Below, piece after piece: positions 1-6,975 of a stretch of 33,825 nt of DNA (position 1 is the first letter of the stretch; every line of letters starts with the position of its first letter). Source of the stretch: a virus. The stretch covers positions 1-33,825 of the IMG/VR virus record IMGVR_UViG_3300025138_000169; one strand, written 5' to 3'. The notes under the pieces were generated by a model. The model made no database searches. It saw only the letters and a list, made by a program, of their open reading frames with translations, and was not told where the DNA came from. The translations under genes were made by a program, and so were the position numbers.

Positions 1-30
1 AAGAGTGCATTAAAAAAGGTAGGTAAATAA
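1..30 (+). CDS. 3' end of small Lys-rich conserved phage protein (full copy at 33544-33693)
   Basis: The first 30 bases encode KSALKKVGK and a TAA stop. This is the C-terminus of the 49-aa basic protein that is complete at the other end of the window. The stop shares its last A with the ATG of the next gene (TAATG). Confidence 0.75.
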   Translation, partial: KSALKKVGK

Positions 31-162
31 TGGCGGCAGAAAAAGGAACACACACAAGAAAAGATGGTAAGAAAGCCAAGAAAGGTTTGTATTACTATAT
101 TAATAAGAAAAAAAAAGCTGGTACATCCAAGAGTAAAAGTAAATCAACTATCTCTAAGTCAG
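1..162. repeat. Terminal redundancy, left copy (circular overlap)
   Basis: Bases 1-162 are repeated at 33664-33825 with one difference: G at 36 against A at 33699. The overlap shows that the contig closes on itself, either as a circular or circularly permuted molecule or as an assembly of terminally redundant DNA. It starts and stops inside small genes, so it is more likely assembly overlap than a physical end. A true short direct terminal repeat cannot be excluded. Confidence 0.9.
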
Positions 163-197
163 CTTATGACAACATGAAAAGTGGCTTTAAAAAATAA
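30..197 (+). CDS. Small Lys-rich conserved phage protein (55 aa)
   Basis: This 55-aa, strongly basic protein begins MAAEKGTHTRKDGKKAKKG, followed by YYYINKKKKAGTS and a Ser/Lys-rich stretch, and ends SAYDNMKSGFKK. No signal peptide or membrane segment is visible. The start overlaps the preceding stop by one base (TAATG), typical of translational coupling. I recognise the pattern (KKGLYYYINKRKKAG...STIS..AY.NMK.GF) as a small family common in marine and freshwater phages, with no function I can name. Nucleic-acid binding is only a guess from the charge. It is the third of three basic genes in a row between the small and large terminase genes. The truncated copy at 33693 differs by one base (Ala3 to Thr). 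Confidence 0.75.
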   Translation: MAAEKGTHTRKDGKKAKKGLYYYINKKKKAGTSKSKSKSTISKSAYDNMKSGFKK

Positions 198-231
198 TAT
201 ATATTTGGTAAAGTTATGGAAAAGCGGCGAG

Positions 232-342
232 ATGGAACTTGTTGAAGAACATAAATTAAGCGAAGAGGAATTTAAAATTTTTTTTTGCCCAACAGGTTTT
301 CGTGCAACATATGAGGATATAAAAGATGAAGAGAGTACCTAA
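232..342 (+). CDS. Possible small acidic protein (36 aa)
   Basis: An ATG at 232 opens a 36-aa frame, MELVEEHKLSEEEFKIFF, then CPTGFRATYEDIKDEEST and a TAA. It is acidic and has no recognised domain. It fills most of the space between the Lys-rich trio and the next gene, and its codons are as AT-rich as the genuine genes. The ribosome-binding site is weak. The call rests only on the open frame and the compactness of the genome. Confidence 0.4.
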   Translation: MELVEEHKLSEEEFKIFFCPTGFRATYEDIKDEEST

Positions 343-481
343 AACAACATACCCTGATGGAAGAAACAACACAAAGGAAAACTATGAAGAAGCTAGAAAA
401 ATCCGAACCAGAGAAGAACTCAATACTCCACAAGAATCAAATGAGAGCCAATCAGATGATGGAGAACGAGAAGAAAGCTAA
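326..481 (+). CDS. Small hydrophilic protein (51 aa), preferred frame in this stretch
   Basis: An ATG at 326 is preceded by GAGG about ten bases upstream and opens a 51-aa frame beginning MKRVPKTTYPDGRNNTKEN and ending SDDGEREES. A competing frame (357-599) covers the same DNA. The third codon positions of this frame are about 24% G+C, against about 44% for the competing frame over 357-455. In an AT-rich phage that favours this frame up to about 460. No domain is recognised, and the protein is highly charged and probably disordered. It overlaps the 232-342 frame by 17 nt. Confidence 0.45.
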   Translation: MKRVPKTTYPDGRNNTKENYEEARKIRTREELNTPQESNESQSDDGEREES

Positions 482-599
482 GGAAGAATACACAGCTAAA
501 AGAATAAAAGAATATGTAGAGTTTAAGATGTTAAAAGGTCATTCAGAAGAAGAAGCAACTAAGATGGCTAAAGAACAGATAATGAATCAAGCACCATGA
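456..599 (+). CDS. Small charged helical protein (about 48 aa; frame open from 357)
   Basis: The frame is open from ATG 357 (80 aa). I prefer the tandem ATGs at 456/459, because the upstream part competes with the better-looking 326-481 frame. The short form begins MMENEKKAKEEYTAKRIKE and ends EEEATKMAKEQIMNQAP. It is predicted helical, rich in Lys and Glu, with no known domain. It ends in an ATGA overlap with the next gene at 596, supporting a real co-translated gene. Its place just before the large terminase is one where some phages carry a small packaging factor, but the small terminase candidate here is at 32703. Confidence 0.55.
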   Translation: MMENEKKAKEEYTAKRIKEYVEFKMLKGHSEEEATKMAKEQIMNQAP

Positions 600-790
600 G
601 TATCTTCACTAAGGTTGCTATAAAAGATTTGCAGATACTTAGAAAGGTAGTTAGAACTCAACATATGAAACACTATCCATCATCTCATGTAAATGACACA
701 GAAGCAGATAGAATCATTGAATCTCTTTCAGATAATGCAAGAGAGAAACTAATTAAATTAGCGGTAGATTATGGGATCACTAAATTATAA
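596..790 (+). CDS. Conserved hypothetical protein upstream of large terminase (64 aa)
   Basis: This 64-aa protein begins MSIFTKVAIKDLQILRKVV. The sequence suggests two or three helices (KDLQILRKVVRTQHMKHYP, then EADRIIESLSDNAREKLIKLA). The start is in an ATGA overlap with the previous stop, and the last 20 nt overlap the start of the large terminase. No cysteines, signal or membrane segment are seen. Its position suggests co-expression with packaging genes, but I assign no function. Confidence 0.65.
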   Translation: MSIFTKVAIKDLQILRKVVRTQHMKHYPSSHVNDTEADRIIESLSDNAREKLIKLAVDYGITKL

Positions 791-2276
791 ACCTGATGGG
801 GAAACCCTTAAAAATTTTTTAAAAGACAGTAGCTTTCTTAGAGGACTGCGTGGTCCAGTAGGTAGCGGTAAATCTGTTGCTTGTTGTATAGAAGTTATTA
901 GAAGAGCATTAATGCAAGAACCATCTGAAGATGGCAAAAGAAAATCAAGATGGGCTGTCATAAGAAATACAAACCCACAATTAAAAACAACAACAATTAA
1001 AACTTGGCTTGATTGGTTTCCTGAAGAAGAGTGGGGAAGATTTGCATGGAGTGTTCCATATACTCATAATATTAAAAAAGGAGATATAGAACTTGAAGTT
1101 ATATTTTTAGCACTTGATAGACCTGAAGATGTAAAAAAATTATTATCATTAGAACTTACAGGTGTTTGGATTAATGAAGCAAGAGAAATACCTAAGTCTA
1201 TTGTAGATGCTTGTACAATGAGGGTAGGAAGATATCCATCTATGAGAGATGGTGGACCAAGTTGGTATGGTGTTATAGCAGATACTAACCCACCTGATAC
1301 AGATCATTGGTGGTCTATCATGGCAGGAGAAACAATTATTCCTGATTACATAACTAAACAAGAAGCTAAGATGTTAGTTAAACCTGATAACTGGTCTTTC
1401 TATAATCAACCACCTGCTATGTTAGAAGTTAAAAATAAAGAAAATGAAATAGAGGGATATGAAAATAATAAAGTTATGGAGAACCAAAACAATTTAACTC
1501 CAAATTATTATAGAAATATTATACGAGGTAAAACTAAATCTTGGATTGATGTTTATGTATTAAATAAATTAGGACAAATAGAAGATGGCAAACCAGTTTA
1601 CGAATCATTTAAAGAACAAGTCCATGTTGCTAAAGGAGAAATAGCTATAGCAGATGGTGTTCCTATATTTTGTGGAATAGATTTTGGATTAACACCTGCT
1701 TGTGTATTTGCACAACGAATAAGAAATAGATGGGTAGTGTTTGAAGAATTAGTTGCAGAAGATATGGGTATAGTAAAATTTTCTGATTTAATGAAACAAG
1801 TTATGGCACAATACTTACCAAGAGAATTTGTAATTTTTGGCGATCCAGCAGGGGATCATAGAGTACAAACAGATGAAAGTACACCCTTTCAAATCATGCG
1901 TGGTAAAGGATTATTTGCAAGACCAGCTCCATCTAATGATGTAACTCTTAGATTAGAATCAGTATCATCTGTATTAAATAGAATGGTAGATGGAGAATCA
2001 GGAATGATTATAGATCGTAAATGTAATAACTTAATTAAAGGTTTTACTGGTGGTTATCACTATAGAAGACTCCAAGTATCAGGAGAAAGATATGATGAAA
2101 AACCAAATAAGAATAGATTTTCTCATGTACATGATGCTTTGCAATATTTACTGTTAGGTGCAGGAGAGGGAAGAGCATTGACTATTGGTAATAAATCTAA
2201 TAAACCTGTAGTTGCGAAAAGGAATTTTAATGTATTTGATGTTAAACCAAAATCAGTTTATGAAAGGAGGAGATAG
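771..2276 (+). CDS. terL: Terminase large subunit (ATPase and nuclease)
   Basis: The 501-aa DNA-packaging motor protein pumps DNA into proheads using ATP and cuts concatemers. The N-terminal ATPase has a Walker A motif GPVGSGKS (residues 28-35) and a Walker B-like strand ending in GVWINEARE (131-139), where E136 is a plausible catalytic glutamate. The C-terminal RNase H-fold nuclease shows GIDFG (D304), FGDPAGDHR (D358) and HDALQY (D455), matching the acidic triad of phage terminase nucleases. The length is normal for T7/P22-class large terminases. The ATG at 771 overlaps the preceding gene by 20 nt, and no better start exists before the Walker A. The portal follows one small gene later, the usual packaging order. 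Confidence 0.95.
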   Translation: MGSLNYKPDGETLKNFLKDSSFLRGLRGPVGSGKSVACCIEVIRRALMQEPSEDGKRKSRWAVIRNTNPQLKTTTIKTWLDWFPEEEWGRFAWSVPYTHNIKKGDIELEVIFLALDRPEDVKKLLSLELTGVWINEAREIPKSIVDACTMRVGRYPSMRDGGPSWYGVIADTNPPDTDHWWSIMAGETIIPDYITKQEAKMLVKPDNWSFYNQPPAMLEVKNKENEIEGYENNKVMENQNNLTPNYYRNIIRGKTKSWIDVYVLNKLGQIEDGKPVYESFKEQVHVAKGEIAIADGVPIFCGIDFGLTPACVFAQRIRNRWVVFEELVAEDMGIVKFSDLMKQVMAQYLPREFVIFGDPAGDHRVQTDESTPFQIMRGKGLFARPAPSNDVTLRLESVSSVLNRMVDGESGMIIDRKCNNLIKGFTGGYHYRRLQVSGERYDEKPNKNRFSHVHDALQYLLLGAGEGRALTIGNKSNKPVVAKRNFNVFDVKPKSVYERRR

Positions 2277-2278
2277 TT

Positions 2279-2539
2279 ATGTGTGCAGGTCCATTTAAAC
2301 CATCTGCTCCGCCACCACCACCACCTCCAGTAGAAGAGGAAAGTGTAAAGCAACAACGAGCAAGAATGCGTAAGCAACAAGAAGCAGAAAGAACTGCTAA
2401 TAAGCAACAAGCATTCGAAGATAGAGTTGCGGCATACTCAGGTAGAAGAGGTCGAAGATCACTTTTATCAGGTAGAAGAGGCGGACAAGGTTTCGAAGTT
2501 TCACAAAATCTAATGTCTAAAGATACTTTAGGAGCATAG
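2279..2539 (+). CDS. Small Pro-rich/basic protein between terminase and portal (86 aa)
   Basis: This 86-aa protein has a Met-Cys N-terminus (MCAGPFKPSA), a run of seven prolines, a charged Gln/Arg-rich predicted coiled segment (residues 22-50), and a Gly/Arg-rich tail with the repeated motif SGRRGRRS/SGRRGGQG. A very strong Shine-Dalgarno (AAAGGAGG) ends about eight bases before the ATG. The stop abuts the portal ATG. The same Met-Cys start recurs in the gp14-like virion protein at 11189. Short Pro-rich genes occur at this position in related marine podoviruses as I remember them. A minor virion or connector role is possible but unproven. Confidence 0.7.
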   Translation: MCAGPFKPSAPPPPPPPVEEESVKQQRARMRKQQEAERTANKQQAFEDRVAAYSGRRGRRSLLSGRRGGQGFEVSQNLMSKDTLGA

Positions 2540-4123
2540 ATGGTAGTAGATGTAAAACCACAAAGAGTAGAGAACTATTCTGAGAGTGGTGTGAAACGAT
2601 TGATTACTCGTTACAACAACGCTAAGGCAGTCAAAGATATGTGGCTTCCTACTTTTGAAGAATGCTATGAATTTGCTTTACCACAAAGGGAAAGTTTTTA
2701 TAGTGAGTCAATAGGTAGAAGACGATCTGACAGAATCTTTGATGAAACTGCTGTAGTAGGTGTACAAGAATTTGCTAGTAGATTACAATCAGGTATTGTT
2801 CCTAACTATGCAAGATGGGCAGACTTTGTTGCTGGTTCAGAAATACCAAAGGATGAACAGAAAGATGTTAATTTAGAATTAGATCAAGTAACAGAATATG
2901 TTTTTGAAATATTACAGAACTCAAACTTCTCACAAGAAGTACATGAAACATTTTTAGATTGTGCTGTAGGTACAGGTGTACTTTTAGTAGAAGAGGGAGA
3001 TGCAGTACAGCCAGTTAAATTCAAAGCAATCCCATTACCACAAATAGTTTTAGATGCAGGACATGATGACAAAGTAGATCATGTATTTAGAAATAGAAAA
3101 ATTAAAATGAAAGATATTACTTATGCTTACCCACAAGCTGTCTTATCAGAAAAAATGCAAATGGATATGGACAAAGCTCCTGACATGGATTGTGATGTAT
3201 TAGAAATTGTTTATAAAAATTATGCTAATACAAAAGAAGATGAATATAAATTTTGTGTTATCTCTCAAATGTATGAACATAAATTATTTGAAGATACATA
3301 CAAAGGTTTAGGATCAAACCCTTATATTGTTTATAGATGGTCTAAAGTAGCAGGAGAAGTATATGGAAGAGGTCCATTACAATTAGCGTTACCTGCAATT
3401 AAAACTTCTAACTTAGTTATAGAATTAATTTTAGAAAATGCACAGATGTCTATATCAGGAATGTATCAAGTAGAAGATGATGGAGTTATTAATGTAGATA
3501 ACATTGCACTAATTCCTGGTACTATTATTCCTAAAGCGGCTGGATCATCAGGACTACAACCAATAGCACAAGCAGGAAACTTTAATGTAAGTGATTTAGT
3601 TTTAAGAGATATGAGAACTAATATTAAAAAAGCATTGTACAATGATATGTTAGGTACACCAAATGAAAAAACACCTATGACAGCTACAGAAGTTGCAGAA
3701 AGAATGGCTGACTTATCAAGACAAATAGGTGCGGCATTCGGAAGATTACAAGCTGAATTAGTTAATCCAGTATTACAAAGAGTAATTTATATTTTAAAGA
3801 AACAAGGTAGAATAAAAATACCAGTTGTTAATGGTAGAGAAATAAAAATTAAATCATCTTCTCCATTAGCACAAGCACAACAGCAACAAGATGTTGCCAC
3901 AATAGATAGATTTTTAGCTATGGTACAAAGTAGAGTTGGTCCACAGTTATTAAATGTTCTTGTTAAGCAAGACGAGGTAGCTAAATATGTTGCTAAAAAA
4001 TTAGGTGTTCCTGAACAATTAATAAGATCACAAGAAGAAATGCAGGAAGCCGCCCAACAAATGCAACAGATGATGCAACAACAACAAGGACAAGGACAGC
4101 CAACAGAAGAAGAAACTCAATAA
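2540..4123 (+). CDS. Portal (head-tail connector) protein, T7 gp8-like
   Basis: The 527-aa protein matches the length and pattern of T7-type connectors. It has an N-terminal segment around RYNNAKAVKDMWLPTFEECYEFALPQRESF, a long alpha/beta core, a predicted helical stretch around residues 370-420 (NEKTPMTATEVAERMADLSRQ), and a Gln/Met-rich C-terminus (QQMQQMMQQQQ). NEKTPMTATEVAERM is a very typical portal-family signature. Twelve copies would form the ring at one capsid vertex through which DNA passes and to which the gp11-like adaptor binds. AGGAG lies five bases before the ATG, and the start follows the previous stop directly. Confidence 0.93.
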   Translation: MVVDVKPQRVENYSESGVKRLITRYNNAKAVKDMWLPTFEECYEFALPQRESFYSESIGRRRSDRIFDETAVVGVQEFASRLQSGIVPNYARWADFVAGSEIPKDEQKDVNLELDQVTEYVFEILQNSNFSQEVHETFLDCAVGTGVLLVEEGDAVQPVKFKAIPLPQIVLDAGHDDKVDHVFRNRKIKMKDITYAYPQAVLSEKMQMDMDKAPDMDCDVLEIVYKNYANTKEDEYKFCVISQMYEHKLFEDTYKGLGSNPYIVYRWSKVAGEVYGRGPLQLALPAIKTSNLVIELILENAQMSISGMYQVEDDGVINVDNIALIPGTIIPKAAGSSGLQPIAQAGNFNVSDLVLRDMRTNIKKALYNDMLGTPNEKTPMTATEVAERMADLSRQIGAAFGRLQAELVNPVLQRVIYILKKQGRIKIPVVNGREIKIKSSSPLAQAQQQQDVATIDRFLAMVQSRVGPQLLNVLVKQDEVAKYVAKKLGVPEQLIRSQEEMQEAAQQMQQMMQQQQGQGQPTEEETQ

Positions 4124-4138
4124 CATGATAACTTCCAT

Positions 4139-4837
4139 ATGCATAAATCTGTTTTAGTAATTAGCGATCTCCATATACCTTATCATCACAAAGATGCTTT
4201 TGCTTTTCTAAAAGCTATTAAAAAAGAATTTAAACCTGATACTGTAATTAACATTGGAGATTTATTAGACTTCCATGCAATATCAATGCACGAACATAAT
4301 CCTGACTTACCAAGTGCAGGACAAGAATTAGATATATCAAAAGAATATATAAGAGAATTAGAGGGAATATTTCCTGAAGTAACTGAAGTAGATTCTAATC
4401 ATAGTAGTTTAGTTTATAGAAGAGCATTAAGATTTGGAATGTCAAAACAATTTCTAAAACCTTATGGAGATTTCTTAGGTACTAGAAAATGGAAGTGGGT
4501 AGATGACATGACATTAAAATTAAGTAATGGAAAAAAATGTTTCTTTACACATGGAAGATCAGCAGATGTTTTAAAAGTTTCACAAACAATGGGTATGAGT
4601 GCAGTACAAGGACACTATCATACAAAGTTTGTTATATCTTATTGGGCTAATCCTGATGATATATTCTTTGGTATGAATGTAGGTTGTTTAATTAATCAAA
4701 AGTCTATGGCATTCTCATATGCAAAAAACTTTAGAACAAGATTCATTATTGGATGTGGAGTAATACTAAATGGAATACCTAGATTACTTCCAATGGTGTT
4801 AGATAAAAATGGAAACTGGATAGGAGAGTTAGTATGA
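4139..4837 (+). CDS. Calcineurin-like metallophosphoesterase
   Basis: The 232-aa protein has the full two-metal phosphoesterase signature: SDLH (D10, H12), GDLLDFH (D41), an NH pair (N87-H88), H138 in FTHG, and GHYH (H159, H161). It should hydrolyse phosphoester bonds (DNA, RNA, nucleotide or protein phosphate), and the substrate cannot be told from sequence. It lies between portal and scaffold in the morphogenesis operon, 15 nt after the portal stop, and overlaps the next start by 4 nt (ATGA). Phages carry such enzymes as nucleases (SbcD/Mre11-like), phosphatases or cyclic-nucleotide phosphodiesterases. No extra domain helps choose. All metal ligands being intact argues that it is active. 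Confidence 0.88.
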   Translation: MHKSVLVISDLHIPYHHKDAFAFLKAIKKEFKPDTVINIGDLLDFHAISMHEHNPDLPSAGQELDISKEYIRELEGIFPEVTEVDSNHSSLVYRRALRFGMSKQFLKPYGDFLGTRKWKWVDDMTLKLSNGKKCFFTHGRSADVLKVSQTMGMSAVQGHYHTKFVISYWANPDDIFFGMNVGCLINQKSMAFSYAKNFRTRFIIGCGVILNGIPRLLPMVLDKNGNWIGELV

Positions 4838-5058
4838 GTGATGAACAAAAAATAAATCCTGATTATTATCAAGCAGGTAAATGTACTTGTGGTAAAATTT
4901 TACAAACATATGATTATGTAAGACACTTACCATATGCAGATGCAACAGCTATTAAATATATTACAAGGCATAGAGAAAAAGGCGGAGTAGTAGATATTAA
5001 AAAAGCTATATGGTTTTTGAAAGCGATATTAAAAGATGAGTACAAAGAAAGCGAGTAG
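4834..5058 (+). CDS. DUF3310-type protein (74 aa)
   Basis: This small protein matches the DUF3310 pattern: an N-terminal NPDYYQ, then the core AIKYITRHREKGGVVDIKKAI followed by WFLKAIL. DUF3310 proteins are widespread in phages, sometimes appended to nucleotide-metabolism enzymes, and their activity is unknown. Two cysteines (CTC, residues 17-19) sit between the two conserved parts. The start is an ATGA overlap with the phosphoesterase, and the end overlaps the next gene by 23 nt. The family resembles part of the MazG/HisE-like all-helical fold in my judgement, which is inference only. Confidence 0.8.
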   Translation: MSDEQKINPDYYQAGKCTCGKILQTYDYVRHLPYADATAIKYITRHREKGGVVDIKKAIWFLKAILKDEYKESE

Positions 5059-5317
5059 CCCAGTAAATATAGGTGGAGAAAAATACTATAAGTATTTAAT
5101 AGTTTGGAATGATATCGTAGGAGATAGTACAATCACAGATTTAAATGACTTTGAAAATATGAAAACAGCTATAATTAAAACAGAAGCATACATATTTAAA
5201 AAGACAAAAGCAGATATACATACCTTTAGTAGCTATCAAAATGAGGATGGAGAAATAGGATTTGGGGATAGAAATATTATCCCTAGAAGTGTTATACAAA
5301 GTATGATAAGGATTTAA
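5036..5317 (+). CDS. Conserved phage hypothetical protein (93 aa)
   Basis: The 93-aa soluble protein contains the motif KYLIVWNDIVGDSTITDLND, then IIKTEAYIFKKTKADIHTF and GFGDRNIIPRSVI. I recognise this combination from hypothetical proteins in T7-like and marine podoviruses, where it sits close to the portal and scaffold genes. It has no known catalytic residues, signal or membrane segment. The start lies inside the end of the DUF3310 gene (23-nt overlap), consistent with translational coupling. Function is not known. Confidence 0.7.
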   Translation: MSTKKASSPVNIGGEKYYKYLIVWNDIVGDSTITDLNDFENMKTAIIKTEAYIFKKTKADIHTFSSYQNEDGEIGFGDRNIIPRSVIQSMIRI

Positions 5318-5318
5318 T

Positions 5319-5603
5319 ATGTCAGAACATAATAAAGCCCTGATAGGTTTGGACAACTTTAAACGAGGTTCTGAAGAAGAAACCAAAATAAATGATGTGT
5401 TTAAAACATTGTTTAGTACCACTATAGGTGCTGAAGTTCTCCAATACCTTAAATCAATAACGATTGATTCAGTCGCTGGACCTGAAATATCAGACCATGC
5501 TCTAAGACATTTAGAGGGTCAAAGATATTTAGTAGGTTTAATACAGCGAAGAATTAATAAAGGTAAAAGTCAAAACATAATAAAGGAGAATCAAAATGGC
5601 TGA
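5319..5603 (+). CDS. Bbp19-like small virion-region protein (94 aa)
   Basis: This 94-aa protein has the pattern VFKTLFSTTIGAEVLQYLKS, then AGPEISDHALRHLEGQRYLV and GLIQRRI. It is characteristic of small proteins found just before scaffold and capsid genes in many podoviruses (Bbp19-like family, from memory). The conserved LRHLEGQR suggests a short helical protein that probably takes part in head assembly, although its exact role is not established. It starts one base after the previous stop and overlaps the scaffold start by 8 nt. Confidence 0.72.
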   Translation: MSEHNKALIGLDNFKRGSEEETKINDVFKTLFSTTIGAEVLQYLKSITIDSVAGPEISDHALRHLEGQRYLVGLIQRRINKGKSQNIIKENQNG

Positions 5604-6396
5604 AGAGCAAACACAACCAGTACAGGAGCAAACTCCAGTACAGGAAACACCAGTAGAGAATAATGTTTCACAAGAAACATCTGCACCTACTACAACAGAA
5701 CCAGCACCAAGACCTGAGTATATACCTGAGAAATTTTGGGATGCTGAAAAAGGAAAACTCAATGTAGAAGAGTTTGGTAAATCTTATACTAACTTAGAAA
5801 AATATGTAGGTGGTAAAAAAGAAGAACTAAGAGATGTTATCATTGATGAATTAAAACAAGAAGCTAATGCAGAAAGACCTGAAGCAATAGAGAAATATGA
5901 ATTACCTAAACTTCCTGAGAATGTAACAGAAGATATAGTTAATGCTAATCCTATGACAGAATGGTGGAAAAATTTTTGTTGGGAAAATTCATACGATCAA
6001 GAAGTATATCAAGAGGGTATTAATAAATATGTTGATGCTTATGTTGGACAACAACCTGATATAGAAGTTGAGAAATCTAAACTAGGAGAAAATGCAGAAG
6101 CAAGATTAGATGCTGTGAATAGTTGGGCATCTACATTTTTTAGTCCTGAACAATACGAAATAGTTTCTTCTACTATGGGTTCTAATGTTGATGGGATAGA
6201 AGCACTTGAAAAAGTTATGGAATCTCAAAAACAAAACATATCAAGAGCAGGGCAAGTTGCACAACCTGAAAGACCTCTAACAATAGAAGATGTTAGAACT
6301 ATGATGAAAGATAAAAGATACTATGATGGTAGAGAGCGTGATCCATCTTATGTAGCAAAAGTTGATGAAGCATTTAACAGACTCTATAGGGGTTAA
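5596..6396 (+). CDS. Capsid assembly scaffolding protein
   Basis: The 266-aa acidic protein lies immediately upstream of the capsid module. It has a Gln/Pro/Thr-rich, low-complexity N-terminus (EEQTQPVQEQTPVQETPVE), a central charged helical region, and a C-terminus with TIEDVRTMMKDKRYYDGRERDPSYVAKVDEAF. The R-Y-x-G-x-x-R-D-P-S-Y-V end is typical of scaffolds in T7-like marine phages. Scaffold directs coat assembly into the prohead and then leaves. AAGGAG lies about eight bases before the ATG. It is assigned from position, acidity and the C-terminal signature rather than from a catalytic motif. Confidence 0.85.
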   Translation: MAEEQTQPVQEQTPVQETPVENNVSQETSAPTTTEPAPRPEYIPEKFWDAEKGKLNVEEFGKSYTNLEKYVGGKKEELRDVIIDELKQEANAERPEAIEKYELPKLPENVTEDIVNANPMTEWWKNFCWENSYDQEVYQEGINKYVDAYVGQQPDIEVEKSKLGENAEARLDAVNSWASTFFSPEQYEIVSSTMGSNVDGIEALEKVMESQKQNISRAGQVAQPERPLTIEDVRTMMKDKRYYDGRERDPSYVAKVDEAFNRLYRG

Positions 6397-6926
6397 TGTT
6401 ATATGTTGAAAAGACTATACCTGAACATTGTTTTCTTTTAGCTCCTAACTTAAAGGCACTAGACAGGTATGAGATAGCTTTGTGGGGGCTTGATCCCCTA
6501 CAAGCATTACTACAACCATTTAGATACAGCAGACCAAATGTTAATTCTTTTACTATATTAACAAAAGATCACAAAGTTGCCGCAATCTTTGGTGCTGTAC
6601 CATCAAGAATGGATAATAAAATCGGCACAATATGGTTCTTATCCTCTAAAGAATTAGATAAAAACTATTTATATTTCCTTAAAAGAAACAAGAAATGGCT
6701 ACATTACTTAGAAGAACATTACATATATTTGTCCAATTACATAACAGAAGAACATACTAAATCTATTAGATGGTTAAAGTGGCAAGGATATAATTTTTCT
6801 AAACCTATGCTTGTAAAAAATGTAAAAGTGTTGTACTTCTATAAACGACTACATAATGTAGTCAAAAAGGGTACACAGCCCATATTAGAAGAGATCGGTC
6901 CTTTATGGACAACCGAATTAATTTAA
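6396..6926 (+). CDS. GNAT-like/DUF2833 internal virion protein, T7 gp13-like
   Basis: The 176-aa protein resembles the DUF2833/GNAT-fold family, which in T7-like phages occupies the gp13 slot. It begins MLYVEKTIPEHCFLLAPNLK, contains YEIALWGLDPLQALLQPF and AAIFGAVPS, and ends in the acetyltransferase-like segment YLSNYITEEHTKSIRWLKWQ followed by GY.F. Acetyl-CoA binding is not clearly conserved, so a structural or assembly role is more likely than catalysis. T7 gp13 is needed for infectivity. Unusually, the gene sits between scaffold and capsid rather than after the tail tube. The start shares a base with the scaffold stop (TAATG). Confidence 0.72.
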   Translation: MLYVEKTIPEHCFLLAPNLKALDRYEIALWGLDPLQALLQPFRYSRPNVNSFTILTKDHKVAAIFGAVPSRMDNKIGTIWFLSSKELDKNYLYFLKRNKKWLHYLEEHYIYLSNYITEEHTKSIRWLKWQGYNFSKPMLVKNVKVLYFYKRLHNVVKKGTQPILEEIGPLWTTELI

Positions 6927-6975
6927 TGCGGACAACTGTTTAATTAACAACAACGACTAACAAAGGAGTATAAAT

